Source: Actinomyces sp. B33
GTDB lineage: Bacteria > Actinomycetota > Actinomycetes > Actinomycetales > Actinomycetaceae
Length of the DNA: 64,000 nt
Direction of reading: 5' to 3'
Assembly: GCF_028437565.1 (NCBI RefSeq)
Contig: NZ_JAMRYR010000003.1
Coordinates: forward strand, 62,001 to 126,000
Part shown: positions 8,394 through 17,954 of the stretch, one piece after another
Layout: each line of letters starts with the position of its first letter
How positions within the stretch are numbered: position 1 is the stretch's first letter
Notes under the pieces: model-generated
Told to the model about the DNA's origin: nothing
The model's input: the letters and a program-made list of their open reading frames with translations, nothing else
Database searches by the model: none
Translations under genes and position numbers: made by a program

Positions 8394-8924
8394 GTGCACT
8401 GCCCGTTCTGCCACAACCCCGATTCGCGCGTCGTCGACACTCGCATCGCCGACGACGGCGCCTCGATCCGGCGCCGTCGCGAGTGCACCTCCTGCAAGAA
8501 GCGCTTCACCACCCTGGAGACCTCGTCCTTCCAGGTCGTCAAGCGCTCCAGCGTCGTCGAGCCCTTCTCCCGGGACAAAGTCGTCTCCGGGGTCAAAAAA
8601 GCCTGTCAGGGGCGCCCGGTCTCCGACGACGACCTCGCGCTCCTCGCCCAGCAGGTCGAGGAGGCGCTGCGCTCGACCGGCGTCTCGAACGTCTCCTCCG
8701 ACGAAGTCGGTAAAGCGATCCTCCCGTTCCTGCGCGACCTCGACGAGATCGCCTACCTGCGCTTCGCCTCCGTCTACCAGGCCTTCGACAGCCTCGACGA
8801 CTTCGCCGACGCCATCGCGGCGCTGCGCGACGACGACCCGGATCCGGCTCCCGCCGCCCGCCCCAAACGGCGATCCCCGCGCAGCCGCAAGAGCGCCGAC
8901 GCCCCGACCCTCCTCGACGACTGA
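8394..8924 (+). CDS. nrdR: ribonucleotide reductase repressor NrdR
   Basis: Zinc- and ATP/dATP-binding repressor of ribonucleotide reductase genes. The 176-residue protein has the zinc ribbon (Cys3, Cys6, Cys31, Cys34; CPFC and CTSC) followed by an ATP-cone domain (about 49-139) and a variable Arg/Lys-rich tail. The start is GTG 8394, because translation must begin immediately before the first zinc cysteine, and a TAGCGT box lies 6 bases upstream. No nrd structural gene is adjacent. Its place after lexA and the LysM gene is conserved in actinobacteria. Confidence 0.97.
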   Translation: MHCPFCHNPDSRVVDTRIADDGASIRRRRECTSCKKRFTTLETSSFQVVKRSSVVEPFSRDKVVSGVKKACQGRPVSDDDLALLAQQVEEALRSTGVSNVSSDEVGKAILPFLRDLDEIAYLRFASVYQAFDSLDDFADAIAALRDDDPDPAPAARPKRRSPRSRKSADAPTLLDD

Positions 8925-8954
8925 CCGCCCGAGCCCAGGGGGACCGGGCGCGCC

Positions 8955-10676
8955 TCACTGACGGGGCATGCGCTCCGTGAACGCCCGGATCTTCTCGGCG
9001 GCCGAATCCGCGGCCTCGAGGATCTGGTCGCGGACCTTGCGCCGCATGACCTTGCCGAGCTGGGAGCGCGGGAGCTCCGAGACGACGACCAGCTGACGCG
9101 GCAGGGCGTAATGGGACAGAGACTTGCCCGCCCACTCGCGCAGATCCGCCAGCGTCACCGAGGCCCCGGCCTCCAGGACGATCGCGGCGACGACGTCCTC
9201 GCCCGACGACCCCGCCGGGATCCCGATGACCGCGACGTCGCGCACCCCCGGCATCGAGCGGACGGCGTCCTCGACCTGGCTCGGATAGACGTTGAACCCC
9301 GACGAGTTGATCATCTCCTTGCGCCGATCGGCCATGTAGATGAACCCGTCGCGCTCCTGGACGAGGTCGCCCGTGCGCAGCCACCCGTCGGCGAAGACCT
9401 CCTCCGTCTCGTCCTCGCGCCCCCAGTAGCCGGAGAACACCTGAGGGCCGGAGACGATGAGCTCGCCGACCTGCCCGTCGGCGACGTCGACCGACGGATC
9501 CTGCGGGTCGACGATGCGGATGCGCGTCGACGGGAAGGGCAGGCCCAGCGCTCCGGGCCTGCGCGCCGACGACAACGGGGACCCGAGGATCACCGGGGAG
9601 GCCTCGGTCATCCCGTAGCCCTCGATCATCAATCCGCCCGTCGTCTCCTCCCAGCGGGCCGCGAGTTCCGGCGACAGGGGCATCGCGCCCGACAGGGAGA
9701 ACGTCATCGACGACAGGTCCGACTCCATCTCCGCGGCGGTCGTCAACAGTCGCTCGTACATCGGCGGGACCCCGAGGAAGAACGTGCACGGCAGGCGCTT
9801 CTGACTGGTGAGGATCATCGTCGTGTCGAACTTGGGGAAGAGGGCTATCGTCGCCCCCAGACTGATCCCCGCGAGGAAGCTGATCGTGAAGCCGAATGCG
9901 TGGAACAGGGGTAGGACGCAGTAGAACACCTCCGCCCCCTCGTGGAGGACCGGCACCCACGCCAGGGACTGGGCGACGTTGGCCATCAGGCAGCGGTGCG
10001 TTAGGCACGCCGCCTTGGGGGCTCCCGTCGTTCCGCCGGTGTGGATCAGCAGGGCGATGTCGTCCGGCGAGGCCGGGCAGGCGGGCTCCCACGGCCTGGC
10101 TCGGTCGACGATGACGTCCCAGGAGCGGGCGCGGGCCGGCGGGACGGCCGTCAGCTCGTCGCGGCGCGCCCGGGCCGAGGCGATCGGCAGGGACAGGAGG
10201 AGGCGGCTCATCGGCGGCAGGGCGCGCGTCAGGTCCATCGAGAAGATCCGCACGCCGGGGGCGAGGAAGGAGAGCTTGTCGAGACTCTTCGACCAGGCGA
10301 CGACGACACGGGCCCCGTGGGATGCGAACTCCTCGGCGAGCTCCTTTTGCGGGGCCAACGGGTTGTGCTCGACGACGATCGCCCCCAGCTGCATCGTCGC
10401 GAGGATCGCCTCGACATGCTGCGGGCAGTTCGGCATGACGAGGGCCACCCGGTCCCCGGGGCGCACGCCGGCCTGGGCGAGCGCGCTGGCGCCTCGTCGC
10501 ATCCTCTCGGCGAGCTCGGCGTAGGTCGTCTGGGAGGAGAAGAAATCGAGGGCGACGCGCTGCGGGTAGCGGGCGGCGACCTCGTCGACCATCTGGGGGA
10601 TCGTCCGATCGGGGACGGCGATCGACGTCGCCACCCCTGGGGCGTATCCGGCGCGCAGCCGCTCGGTCAGGTCCAT
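8955..10676 (-). CDS. long-chain fatty-acid--CoA ligase
   Basis: 573-residue member of the adenylate-forming ANL superfamily. The phosphate-binding loop HTGGTTGAPK is at about 212-221, followed by EGYGMTEASP (A5), a GDL/TGDLV motif, DRRKEMINSSGFNVYP (hinge) and a C-terminal catalytic Lys region (SQLGKVMRRK). It activates fatty acids to acyl-AMP then acyl-CoA. Start 10676 is preferred over the ATG 6 bases upstream because AGGAGG directly abuts the earlier one and is well spaced for this one. A perfect palindrome upstream suggests regulation by a TetR-type lipid sensor. Exact chain length is unknown. Confidence 0.92.
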   Translation of the reverse strand: MDLTERLRAGYAPGVATSIAVPDRTIPQMVDEVAARYPQRVALDFFSSQTTYAELAERMRRGASALAQAGVRPGDRVALVMPNCPQHVEAILATMQLGAIVVEHNPLAPQKELAEEFASHGARVVVAWSKSLDKLSFLAPGVRIFSMDLTRALPPMSRLLLSLPIASARARRDELTAVPPARARSWDVIVDRARPWEPACPASPDDIALLIHTGGTTGAPKAACLTHRCLMANVAQSLAWVPVLHEGAEVFYCVLPLFHAFGFTISFLAGISLGATIALFPKFDTTMILTSQKRLPCTFFLGVPPMYERLLTTAAEMESDLSSMTFSLSGAMPLSPELAARWEETTGGLMIEGYGMTEASPVILGSPLSSARRPGALGLPFPSTRIRIVDPQDPSVDVADGQVGELIVSGPQVFSGYWGREDETEEVFADGWLRTGDLVQERDGFIYMADRRKEMINSSGFNVYPSQVEDAVRSMPGVRDVAVIGIPAGSSGEDVVAAIVLEAGASVTLADLREWAGKSLSHYALPRQLVVVSELPRSQLGKVMRRKVRDQILEAADSAAEKIRAFTERMPRQ

Positions 10677-10705
10677 CGGCATCCTCCTCGTCTCGAAGAA
10701 CTCAC

Positions 10706-10721
10706 CCTACGGTACCGTAGG
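10706..10721. promoter_or_regulatory. perfect 16-bp palindromic operator
   Basis: CCTACGGTACCGTAGG, identical on both strands, lies 30 bp before the acyl-CoA ligase start. CTCA (10701-10704) and TGAG (10725-10728) flank it asymmetrically. Length and symmetry suit a TetR-family dimer; no such regulator gene is in the window. 10722-10871, between this site and the serA end, shows nothing further. Confidence 0.75.
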
Positions 10722-10871
10722 TTGTGAGTGCTCTTCACACACCGAAGAAGAGGTGTCCACGGCCCGGGGCGCGGATGACGACCGCGACGACCACGGCCTC
10801 GTCGGCTTCGCCCGGCGCCCGACTCGGGCCGGATGCGGGCCGGCGACGGAGCCGAGCGCCGCCCTGAGCAC

Positions 10872-12086
10872 CTACCAGGGCGTGACGGTCATGCGGATCG
10901 TGTCGGGCATCATCCGGATCGTCTCCAGGGCGCCGGTCGGCAGCTGGGACGAGATGTCCGTCAGGGCGTAGCCGATCTGGCCGCGCGTCGACAGGATCTG
11001 CCCGCCGATATTCGCCCCCGACTCGGCGAAGGTCTGATTGACGCGGGCCAGGACGCCGGGAGTGTTGCGGTGGATCAGGCGGATCCGGAACCGGGACTCG
11101 TCCGAGGCCGGCAGCTGGAGGTTCGGCAGGTTGACGCTCATGTCCGTCGACCCGGTCCGCTCGTAGTCGCCGATCTTCGAGGCGACGAAGCGCCCGATGT
11201 CGTACTGGGCCTCCTCCGTCGACCCGCCGATGTGGGGGGTGAGGATCACGTTGTCGAGCCTGGCCAGCGGGGACGTGAAGGGATCTCCGTTGGCCTTGGG
11301 CTCCTCCGGGAAGACGTCGACGGCCGCCCCGCCCAGGTGCCCGGAGACGAGGGCGTCGTGGAGGGCGTCGATATCGACGATGAAGCCCCGAGACAGGTTG
11401 ATGAACATCGCCCCCGGCTTCATCATCGCGAACTCGCGGGCGCCGATGAGGCCGCCGTTGGACTCCCTCCCGTCGACGTGGATCGACACGAGGTCGGCCT
11501 CGCGCAGGACCGACTCCATCGTCGGCATCCGCGTCGCATTGCCCAGGGCGAGGCGCTCGGCGGTGTCGTAGAAGATGACGTTGAGGCCCATCGCCTCGGC
11601 GAGCACCGACAGCTGGGTGCCGATCGACCCGTAGCCGATGATCCCCAAGGTGCGCCCGCGCACCTCGTGGGCCCCGTCCGCGGACTTGTCCCAGATCCCC
11701 CGGTGGAGCCGCGAGTTCTTCACGGTGACCCGGCGCGTCAGATCGATGATCTCCCCGATGGCCAGCTCGACGACCGATCGGGTGTTCGAGTACGGGGCGT
11801 TGAACACCGCGATGCCGCGCTCGGCGGCGTGAGCCAGGTCGATCTGATTCGTCCCGATGCAGAAGGCGCCGATCGCCTGGAGGCCCGGGCGGGCGTCGAG
11901 GACCCGGGCCGTGACCTCCGTCTTCGAGCGGATACCGAGGTAGTCGACGCCGTCGAGGGCCTCGATGAGCTCGTCCTCGTCGAGGGCGCCGCGCACCCGT
12001 TCGACGTCGACGCCGGCGCAGGCGAAGACCTCGTCGGCAGCGGAATGGGGGTTCTCCAAGAGCAATGCGCGCGTCATGGCCCCCAT
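10872..12086 (-). CDS. serA: D-3-phosphoglycerate dehydrogenase
   Basis: First step of serine synthesis: NAD-dependent oxidation of 3-phosphoglycerate. About 404 residues in the short E. coli-like layout: substrate domain, NAD domain with GIIGYGSIGTQL, catalytic Arg in NLSRGF, and His in LTPHIGG, then a C-terminal ACT domain for serine feedback (RIRLIHRNTPGVLARV onwards). Most actinobacterial SerA are longer, with an extra intervening domain, so this is a distinct type. The start is uncertain: ATG 12086 or ATG 12077; a TTG at 12098 lies 2 bases after AGGAGG. Confidence 0.93.
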   Translation of the reverse strand: MGAMTRALLLENPHSAADEVFACAGVDVERVRGALDEDELIEALDGVDYLGIRSKTEVTARVLDARPGLQAIGAFCIGTNQIDLAHAAERGIAVFNAPYSNTRSVVELAIGEIIDLTRRVTVKNSRLHRGIWDKSADGAHEVRGRTLGIIGYGSIGTQLSVLAEAMGLNVIFYDTAERLALGNATRMPTMESVLREADLVSIHVDGRESNGGLIGAREFAMMKPGAMFINLSRGFIVDIDALHDALVSGHLGGAAVDVFPEEPKANGDPFTSPLARLDNVILTPHIGGSTEEAQYDIGRFVASKIGDYERTGSTDMSVNLPNLQLPASDESRFRIRLIHRNTPGVLARVNQTFAESGANIGGQILSTRGQIGYALTDISSQLPTGALETIRMMPDTIRMTVTPW

Positions 12087-12158
12087 GGTCCCAGACAACG
12101 CCTCCTGGTCAAACCGGGGGCCGCCAGGCGGGCGCCGACGGCGGGAGCCCCGCCCCGC

Positions 12159-14432
12159 TCAGTCCCATTCCTCCATGCCCCGCGGCAGGTCCCCGGAGTG
12201 GACGACGCGCACGTCGTGGGTCGCCCTCGTCAACGCGACGAAGAGATCGCCCGGCCCGTCCGCGAGGATCTCCGAGGGCTCGACGAGGACCACCGAATCG
12301 AACTCGAGGCCCTTGGCCGCCGCCGCCGACAGGACACACACCCGCTCCGACAGCCCCGAGTCGCCGCGCAGGTCGGCTCCCCAGGCGACGGCGCGCTCCT
12401 GGCCGACGAGGACCGCGACCCTCCCCGAGCCGGCCCCCGACGCCTCGTCGAGGCGCGCGCAGGCGGCGTCGACGCCCTCGTGGGCCGCCGCCCACAGGGG
12501 ATCGCGGTCGCGCGGGGCGGGCCCCGACCCGGGGACGAAACACGTCGAATAGCAGTCCTCGACGTCGCGCACCGCCGTCATCGGGTGGAGCACCGGCCGA
12601 TCGTTGCGCGCCATGACGGCCTCGGCGAGCGCCGTCAGCGTCCGCGGCGTCCGGTAGGACACGGTGAGCGCGTACTCCGTCTCCAACGCGCGCGCCGCCG
12701 GCCCCAGGGCCTGCGCCCACGTGAGCGGCCGCCTCGGGCCGCGCCGCTGGTCGAGATCGCCGACGACGGTGAAGCTGCGCGCCGGGCACCGCCGCAGGAG
12801 CGCCCGCCACGCCATGGGCGACAAGTCCTGGGCCTCGTCGACGACGACGTGCCCGTAGGTCCACTGCCGATCCGCCATCGCCCGCTCCGCCAGCGGCGTC
12901 CACTCCCCGGGGGGCCGGGTCGAGGCGGCGAGCATCTCGGCGGTGACGATCCCGCCCCCCAGGCCCTGCGACTCGATCGCGCTGCGCGCCCGCGCGACGT
13001 CGGACCCGTCGTCGCCGGAGTCGTCGTGCGAGGACCGGCCCCGGCCCGGCATCGGGCCCAGGAGCTCCTCGAGCTCATCGATCAGCGGGACGTCGGCGCT
13101 CGTCAGGGGGGCGGTGCGCGCCCGCACGAGGACGGCCAGCTCGTCGCCCCGCAGGGGATGGCCCGCCGCCCCGTTGGCCCGGGCGAGGACCTCGGGGCGC
13201 GAGTAGAGGCGCGAGAGCAGGGTCGTCGGCGCGGTCGGCATCCACGCGAGGTTGATCGCCCGGCGCGCGTCCGCGGAATCCCGGATCTCCCCGAGCCAGG
13301 CGGTCACCTCGTCGGCCAGGGGGGCGCCGGACGCGTCGACGTCCCCGGCCTCCACGGCGAGGCGCTCGGCGAGGACCCGCATGACGTCGAGGGCGAAGGA
13401 CTCGCGGGCCGCGTTGTGCGGGCGCCCGGACCTCTTCGCCCGGCGCACCGCGGCCTCGACGTCCCCGCGGCGCAGGACGACCCGCCGGTTCCACACCCGC
13501 AGCTCCTGATCCGATTCGGGGATTCGGACGAGTCCGAGGACGGCCTGCTTGAGGATCCGGGACCAGGCCGGCAGCCCCTTGAGGCGGGCCGCCTCGTCGG
13601 AGTCGACGCCCCGCGGGCGGACCCCGGGGACGAGGTCGTCCAGCGTCATCGACACGACGCCGGTCTCGCCCAGGGAGGGGAGGACCTGCTCGATGTAGCG
13701 CAGGAAGATCCGCGAGGGGCCGACGAGGAGGACGCCGGAGCGCTCGAGGCGCTCGCGCTGGGAGTAGAGGAGGTAGGCGATGCGGTGGAGGGCGACGGCG
13801 GTCTTGCCCGTCCCCGGGCCGCCCTGGACGACGACGAGACCGCGTTCGGGGGCGCGGATGATCCGATCCTGCTCGGCCTGGATCGTCGCGACGATATCCC
13901 CCATGCGCCCGTCCCGGGCCGCGTCGAGGGCGGACATGAGGGCCCCCTCGCCCTGCAGGTCGAGGTCGCGGGTGCGCGGGTGGGAGGCGTCGAGGAGCTC
14001 GTCCTCCAGGGCCGTGACACGACGGCCCCGCGTCGTGATGTGGCGGCGCCGGACGACCCCGGCGGGGTCGACCGCGGTCGCCTGGTAGAAGGGCCGGGCG
14101 GCCGGCGCCCGCCAGTCGATGAGAAGGGGGGAGCCGGACTCCTGGGACAGGGAGGCCCTGCCGATGTGGTGGGTCGTTCCCGAGGCCATGTCGAGGCGGC
14201 CGAAGACGAGGCGCTCCTCGATCCCCTCGAGGCGGGCGGCGACGTCGCCGAGGTGGGAGGAGATCGCGTCGCGCTCGGTCCACGCCTGGGCGTTGCCGAC
14301 GCCGTGGACCGCGTGCGAGCGGCGCTGGCGCTCGCGGTAGGAGGCGCGCAGATCGTCGAGGCGCTCGTAGGCGCGGTCGACGAACCCCTGCTCGGGCAGG
14401 GGGCCGGTCGCGTCGTGGGGTGGTGTGCTCAT
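12159..14432 (-). CDS. helD: HelD-like superfamily 1 ATPase
   Basis: 757-residue UvrD/Rep-like protein. The N-terminal arm (about 1-190) contains a coiled, Arg-rich segment. Walker A is GGPGTGKTAV; motif II is VVDEAQDLSP; motif III GDLDQRRGP and the C-terminal FVALTRATHDVRVVHSGDLP are present. This is the HelD family, which enters RNA polymerase channels and dissociates stalled polymerase from DNA; some actinobacterial members lower rifamycin sensitivity. GGGAG precedes ATG 14432; a further 36 upstream residues in frame are low-complexity and unsupported. A UvrD-like repair helicase is the less likely alternative, given the N-terminal arm. Confidence 0.88.
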   Translation of the reverse strand: MSTPPHDATGPLPEQGFVDRAYERLDDLRASYRERQRRSHAVHGVGNAQAWTERDAISSHLGDVAARLEGIEERLVFGRLDMASGTTHHIGRASLSQESGSPLLIDWRAPAARPFYQATAVDPAGVVRRRHITTRGRRVTALEDELLDASHPRTRDLDLQGEGALMSALDAARDGRMGDIVATIQAEQDRIIRAPERGLVVVQGGPGTGKTAVALHRIAYLLYSQRERLERSGVLLVGPSRIFLRYIEQVLPSLGETGVVSMTLDDLVPGVRPRGVDSDEAARLKGLPAWSRILKQAVLGLVRIPESDQELRVWNRRVVLRRGDVEAAVRRAKRSGRPHNAARESFALDVMRVLAERLAVEAGDVDASGAPLADEVTAWLGEIRDSADARRAINLAWMPTAPTTLLSRLYSRPEVLARANGAAGHPLRGDELAVLVRARTAPLTSADVPLIDELEELLGPMPGRGRSSHDDSGDDGSDVARARSAIESQGLGGGIVTAEMLAASTRPPGEWTPLAERAMADRQWTYGHVVVDEAQDLSPMAWRALLRRCPARSFTVVGDLDQRRGPRRPLTWAQALGPAARALETEYALTVSYRTPRTLTALAEAVMARNDRPVLHPMTAVRDVEDCYSTCFVPGSGPAPRDRDPLWAAAHEGVDAACARLDEASGAGSGRVAVLVGQERAVAWGADLRGDSGLSERVCVLSAAAAKGLEFDSVVLVEPSEILADGPGDLFVALTRATHDVRVVHSGDLPRGMEEWD

Positions 14433-14611
14433 CGATGCTCCCGCCTGTCGTTTCGGCCATCCATTGTGCCTCATCGGCCCGTCGACGCGCCGCGACGGCG
14501 GAGGGAGGGCCCCGCCTGACGGGATTCGCCCTCGGCTCAATCGGGGGGCCTCCCAAGACGCGGCGCCCGCCTCCGAGTAGCGTTACGGGCAGGAGGAGAA
14601 CAGGAGGAGCG

Positions 14612-15775
14612 ATGGTCCGCGATCTCGATGAGGCGCTGTACGAGCGGGGCGAGGCGTTCGGGGCCCGGGCGAAGATCCTCGTCATCCATTTCGACGGCGC
14701 GATGGACGCCGGCGGAGCCGGGCGCATGGCGGTCTCCCAGATGCTGCGCTCCCTCCAGGTCGAGCGCGTCGCCACCTTCGACTCCGACCTCCTCATCGAC
14801 TACCGCTCCCACCGCCCCCTAGCCGTCGTCGAGAACTGGGTGACGACGGGGCTGGCCGCGCCGATCGTCGCCCTCGACCTCGTTCACGACGACCTCGGCC
14901 GGCCGATCCTCGTCCTCCACGGGCCCGAGCCGGACGCCCGCTGGGAGTCCTTCGCCGCGTGCGTCGCCGGCATCGCCGAAAGGGCCGGGGTCGAGATCTC
15001 CTTCGCCTTCCACGGGATCCCCTCGGGGGTCCCGCACACGCGGCCCGTGCCCGTCCACGTCCAGACGACCGACGCCTCCCTCCTGCCGGACCAGCCGCAG
15101 ATGGCCAACGTCATGCAGTTCCCGGCGCCGATGACCTCGTTCCTCCAGTACCGTCTCGCCGAGCGCGGGGTCGGGGGGATGAACCTCCTGGGGGCGGTGC
15201 CCTACTACATGGCCGACACCCCGTACCCGTCGGCCTCATCGGCTCTCCTGCGCTCCCTGTCGGAGTTCGCCGACCTCACCCTGCCCGTCGGGGACCTCGA
15301 GCAGGGGGCCGCCCAGGATCAGGGGACGATCGAGCAGCTCATCGAGGCCAACCCCGACATCATGCACACGGTGACGATGCTCGAGCAGCACTACGACATG
15401 TGGACCGGCGAGGGGGGCGCGATCCCCCTCAACGGACTGGGCCAGCGCGCCGGCGTCTCCCAGGCGGCGAAGACCCCCAAGGATATCGGCGACGTCATCG
15501 AGGCCTATCTGGCGAACGTCTCGCGCCTCCAGGAGGGCCAGGACGAGGAGTCCTCGCCCGCCGCCGTCGGAGGCGACGAGGACGCCCCCGACACGCTGGA
15601 GGACGCCCTGCGCCGCGTCGAGGAGCGGCGGCGCCATCCCGGCGCGAGAACGGGAGCGGCCCCCCGCCACCGGGCCCCGGCCTCCCCGGAGCCGGAGGGG
15701 CGCAGCCGCCCGTCCGCCGACTCGGAGCGGGACGACGCCGATCCGGACGGCGCTCGGCGGAACGGGGACGGGTAG
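14612..15775 (+). CDS. PAC2 family protein (proteasome-assembly-chaperone fold)
   Basis: 387-residue protein of the PAC2/COG2047 family widespread in actinobacteria. Recognisable stretches are the N-terminal FDGAMDAGGAG, the central MANVMQFPAPMTSFLQYR and PYYMADTPYPSASSALL. The last 80 residues are acidic, Arg/Pro-rich and probably disordered. It is named after eukaryotic proteasome assembly chaperones, but no proteasome genes lie nearby and the bacterial role is not established. AGGAGGAGCG directly precedes ATG 14612. It is divergent from helD. Confidence 0.88.
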   Translation: MVRDLDEALYERGEAFGARAKILVIHFDGAMDAGGAGRMAVSQMLRSLQVERVATFDSDLLIDYRSHRPLAVVENWVTTGLAAPIVALDLVHDDLGRPILVLHGPEPDARWESFAACVAGIAERAGVEISFAFHGIPSGVPHTRPVPVHVQTTDASLLPDQPQMANVMQFPAPMTSFLQYRLAERGVGGMNLLGAVPYYMADTPYPSASSALLRSLSEFADLTLPVGDLEQGAAQDQGTIEQLIEANPDIMHTVTMLEQHYDMWTGEGGAIPLNGLGQRAGVSQAAKTPKDIGDVIEAYLANVSRLQEGQDEESSPAAVGGDEDAPDTLEDALRRVEERRRHPGARTGAAPRHRAPASPEPEGRSRPSADSERDDADPDGARRNGDG

Positions 15776-15783
15776 GGTTGGGA

Positions 15784-16620
15784 CTAGTCGCCCGCCGGCC
15801 CGCGGCCGATCGACTCGTCGGTCAGGGGGCGGGCTCCTGCGATCCACGCGATGAGGTCGGCTCCGCGGGTCGCCCGCGCGGGCAGCGGGAGGCGGCGCAG
15901 GGCGCGATCGAGGTCGTCCATGTCGATCGGGTCGGCGCCGTCGGCCGGCGCCTGGGCGACGACGACGACATTCCCGCGCCGCCCCGACCGGCCGACCTTG
16001 GGGTCCTGGATCGAGGCGACGATGTCGAATTCCTCGAGGACAGCCGCCAGGTCGACGCGGGCGTCGGCCCCGCCCCCGTGGGCGCAGTTGAGGAGGTAGA
16101 GCCCGGCGGGTCTGAGGGCCCGGCGGGCGCTCGACGCCGCTTCGACGGTCCGCAACTGGTCGGGGACGCGGCCGTCGGCGAAGGCGTCGCGCACAATGAC
16201 GTCGAGGGAGGAGGGGCGGGTGGAGTCGAGGACCTCCCGGCCCTCGCCCACGCGGATCCTCACCTCCGGTGAGCGGGGGATCGGGAAGTGATCGCGGACG
16301 ACGGCGGCCAGGGCCGCGTCGATCTCGACGGCGCTCTGGCGGGACCCGGGGCGGGTGCGGGCCCAGGCGGTCGCCACTGCGCACGCCGCCGCGCCGATGT
16401 GGAGGGCGCGCACGGGGGCGGGCGCGGGCCGCGCGGTGTCGAGGGCGCACGTCAGGTGCTGCATGTACTCGAACTCGAGGACCTCGGGATGGTCGGCGTC
16501 GAGGCACGAGGATTCGACGCCGTTGAGGAGGAGCGTCGCGCGGGCCCCCTCCCAGCGGATCTCGGCCTCTCCGGAATCGACGGGGAAGCGGTGGGAGCCG
16601 CGTCCAGATGCACGTGCCAT
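15784..16620 (-). CDS. spermidine synthase-like methyltransferase-fold protein
   Basis: 278-residue protein with a Rossmann-type core: ALHIGAAACAVATAWA in the nucleotide-binding position, AVEIDAALAAVVRDHF, and VIVRDAFADGRVP where polyamine synthases carry their catalytic D-A pair. It lacks membrane helices. The likely family is the actinobacterial spermidine-synthase-like/fused-type group, but a real aminopropyltransferase activity is uncertain and no polyamine genes adjoin it. Start ATG 16620 is preferred because TACAGT lies 7 bases before it. It is convergent with the PAC2 gene (8 bp apart) and divergent from dinB. Confidence 0.8.
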   Translation of the reverse strand: MARASGRGSHRFPVDSGEAEIRWEGARATLLLNGVESSCLDADHPEVLEFEYMQHLTCALDTARPAPAPVRALHIGAAACAVATAWARTRPGSRQSAVEIDAALAAVVRDHFPIPRSPEVRIRVGEGREVLDSTRPSSLDVIVRDAFADGRVPDQLRTVEAASSARRALRPAGLYLLNCAHGGGADARVDLAAVLEEFDIVASIQDPKVGRSGRRGNVVVVAQAPADGADPIDMDDLDRALRRLPLPARATRGADLIAWIAGARPLTDESIGRGPAGD

Positions 16621-16627
16621 GGGCGAC

Positions 16628-16633
16628 ACTGTA
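16628..16633 (-). promoter_or_regulatory. -10 box for leaderless spermidine-synthase-like gene
   Basis: TACAGT on the minus strand, 7 bases before ATG 16620; no Shine-Dalgarno. Confidence 0.45.
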
Positions 16634-16667
16634 TCGGTCAGCATCCGATGCCCCGGAAGGAGGGACC

Positions 16668-17912
16668 GTGTCGAACGCTCCGCGCGATGCGCGCACCCGC
16701 AGGCATTGGGGCGATGACGACTCCCAGACCCCGATCCTCCACGTCGATATGGACTCCTTCTTCGCCCAGGTCGAGATGCAAGAGGACCCCTCGCTCGTCG
16801 GCCGCCCCCTGGTCGTCGCCGGGCTGGGCAACCGCGGAGTCGTCACCTCGGCGACCTACGAGGCGCGCGCCCTCGGCGTACGAGCGGGGATGCCGACGGC
16901 CCGGGCGCGGGCGCTGTGCCCGGGAGCCCGCTTCGTCCAGGGGAGCCGGGGGGTGTATTCGCGCTACTCGCGGCGGGTCATGGGGATCCTCTCGGAGATC
17001 ACCCCCGTCGTCGAGCAGGTGAGTATCGACGAGGCATTCCTCGACGTTTCGGGGGCCCGGCGCCGACTCGGCTCGCCGACCGCGATCGCGCGCGAGCTGA
17101 GGGCCCGGATCCGGGAGGAGGTGGGGCTGCCGGCGTCGGTGGGGATCGCGTCGACCAAGTCGGTGGCGAAGATCGCGTCATCCAACGCCAAGCCCGACGG
17201 CCTCCTGCTGATCCCCCGCGACCAGACGACGGCCTTCCTCCACGGCCTGCCTGTCGGGGCCCTGTGGGGGGTGGGGGGAAGGACGGGGGCGGTCCTCGAA
17301 CGCGAGGGGCTGACGACCATCGGGGACCTGGCGCACGCCCGGGTCGATCGCCTCGCCCGGCTCCTGGGGCCGGCCGCGGCCCATCACCTCCACGACCTCG
17401 CGTGGGGGATCGATCCTCGGCCGGTGCGCGCGGGGCGGGAGGAGAAATCCGTGGGCACAGAGCGGACCTTCGACCGGGATGTGCGCTCCCGAGACCAGAT
17501 CGGCCAGTACATCCTCGCCGCCTCCCATGAGTGCGCCCATCGTCTGCGCGCGGCCGACGTAGTCGGGTGGACCGTGTCGATCAAGATGCGCGATCCCTCC
17601 TTCCAGACGGTGACAAGGTCGATGACGCTGCCCGTGCCGACGGACCTGGGGCGCGACATCGCGGCGGCCGCCGGCGAGCTCTTCTCGCGCGAGGCGATGC
17701 CGGTCGGGGGAGTGCGGCTCTTCGGCGTGCGCGTCGAGGGACTGCAATCGCGGGCCCAGGGGGTCCCCGTCGTCCTCGACACCGATGAGCGTCCCGAGCA
17801 GGCCGAACGGGCGATGGACCGTATCCGCGACCGCTTCGGCCCCGGGGCGATCACGCCGGCCTCGCTCCTGGCCCCCGAACAGGAATCGTCGGTTGGGGAC
17901 GTCGAGCATTAG
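16668..17912 (+). CDS. dinB: DNA polymerase IV (Y family)
   Basis: Error-prone translesion polymerase. The 414-residue product has HVDMDSFFAQVE (first catalytic Asp, about 26-37), VSIDEAFLDVSG (second Asp/Glu pair), a helix-hairpin-helix (LWGVGGRTGAVLEREGLTTIGDLA) and a little-finger domain with GTERTFDRDV. Start GTG 16668 is chosen because GAAGGAGG precedes it; a longer reading would run into the divergent gene. I see no beta-clamp-binding motif with confidence at the C-terminus. No LexA-like box is obvious upstream. Confidence 0.95.
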   Translation: MSNAPRDARTRRHWGDDDSQTPILHVDMDSFFAQVEMQEDPSLVGRPLVVAGLGNRGVVTSATYEARALGVRAGMPTARARALCPGARFVQGSRGVYSRYSRRVMGILSEITPVVEQVSIDEAFLDVSGARRRLGSPTAIARELRARIREEVGLPASVGIASTKSVAKIASSNAKPDGLLLIPRDQTTAFLHGLPVGALWGVGGRTGAVLEREGLTTIGDLAHARVDRLARLLGPAAAHHLHDLAWGIDPRPVRAGREEKSVGTERTFDRDVRSRDQIGQYILAASHECAHRLRAADVVGWTVSIKMRDPSFQTVTRSMTLPVPTDLGRDIAAAAGELFSREAMPVGGVRLFGVRVEGLQSRAQGVPVVLDTDERPEQAERAMDRIRDRFGPGAITPASLLAPEQESSVGDVEH

Positions 17913-17954
17913 ACTCGGATCGATCGTCCACTGCGAGGAACGAGGAGGTGCATC

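Noticed and set aside
10833-14519. 1228-codon plus-strand frame opposite serA and helD
   Set aside because: It crosses two well-supported minus-strand genes and their intergenic gap, with no motif or ribosome site.
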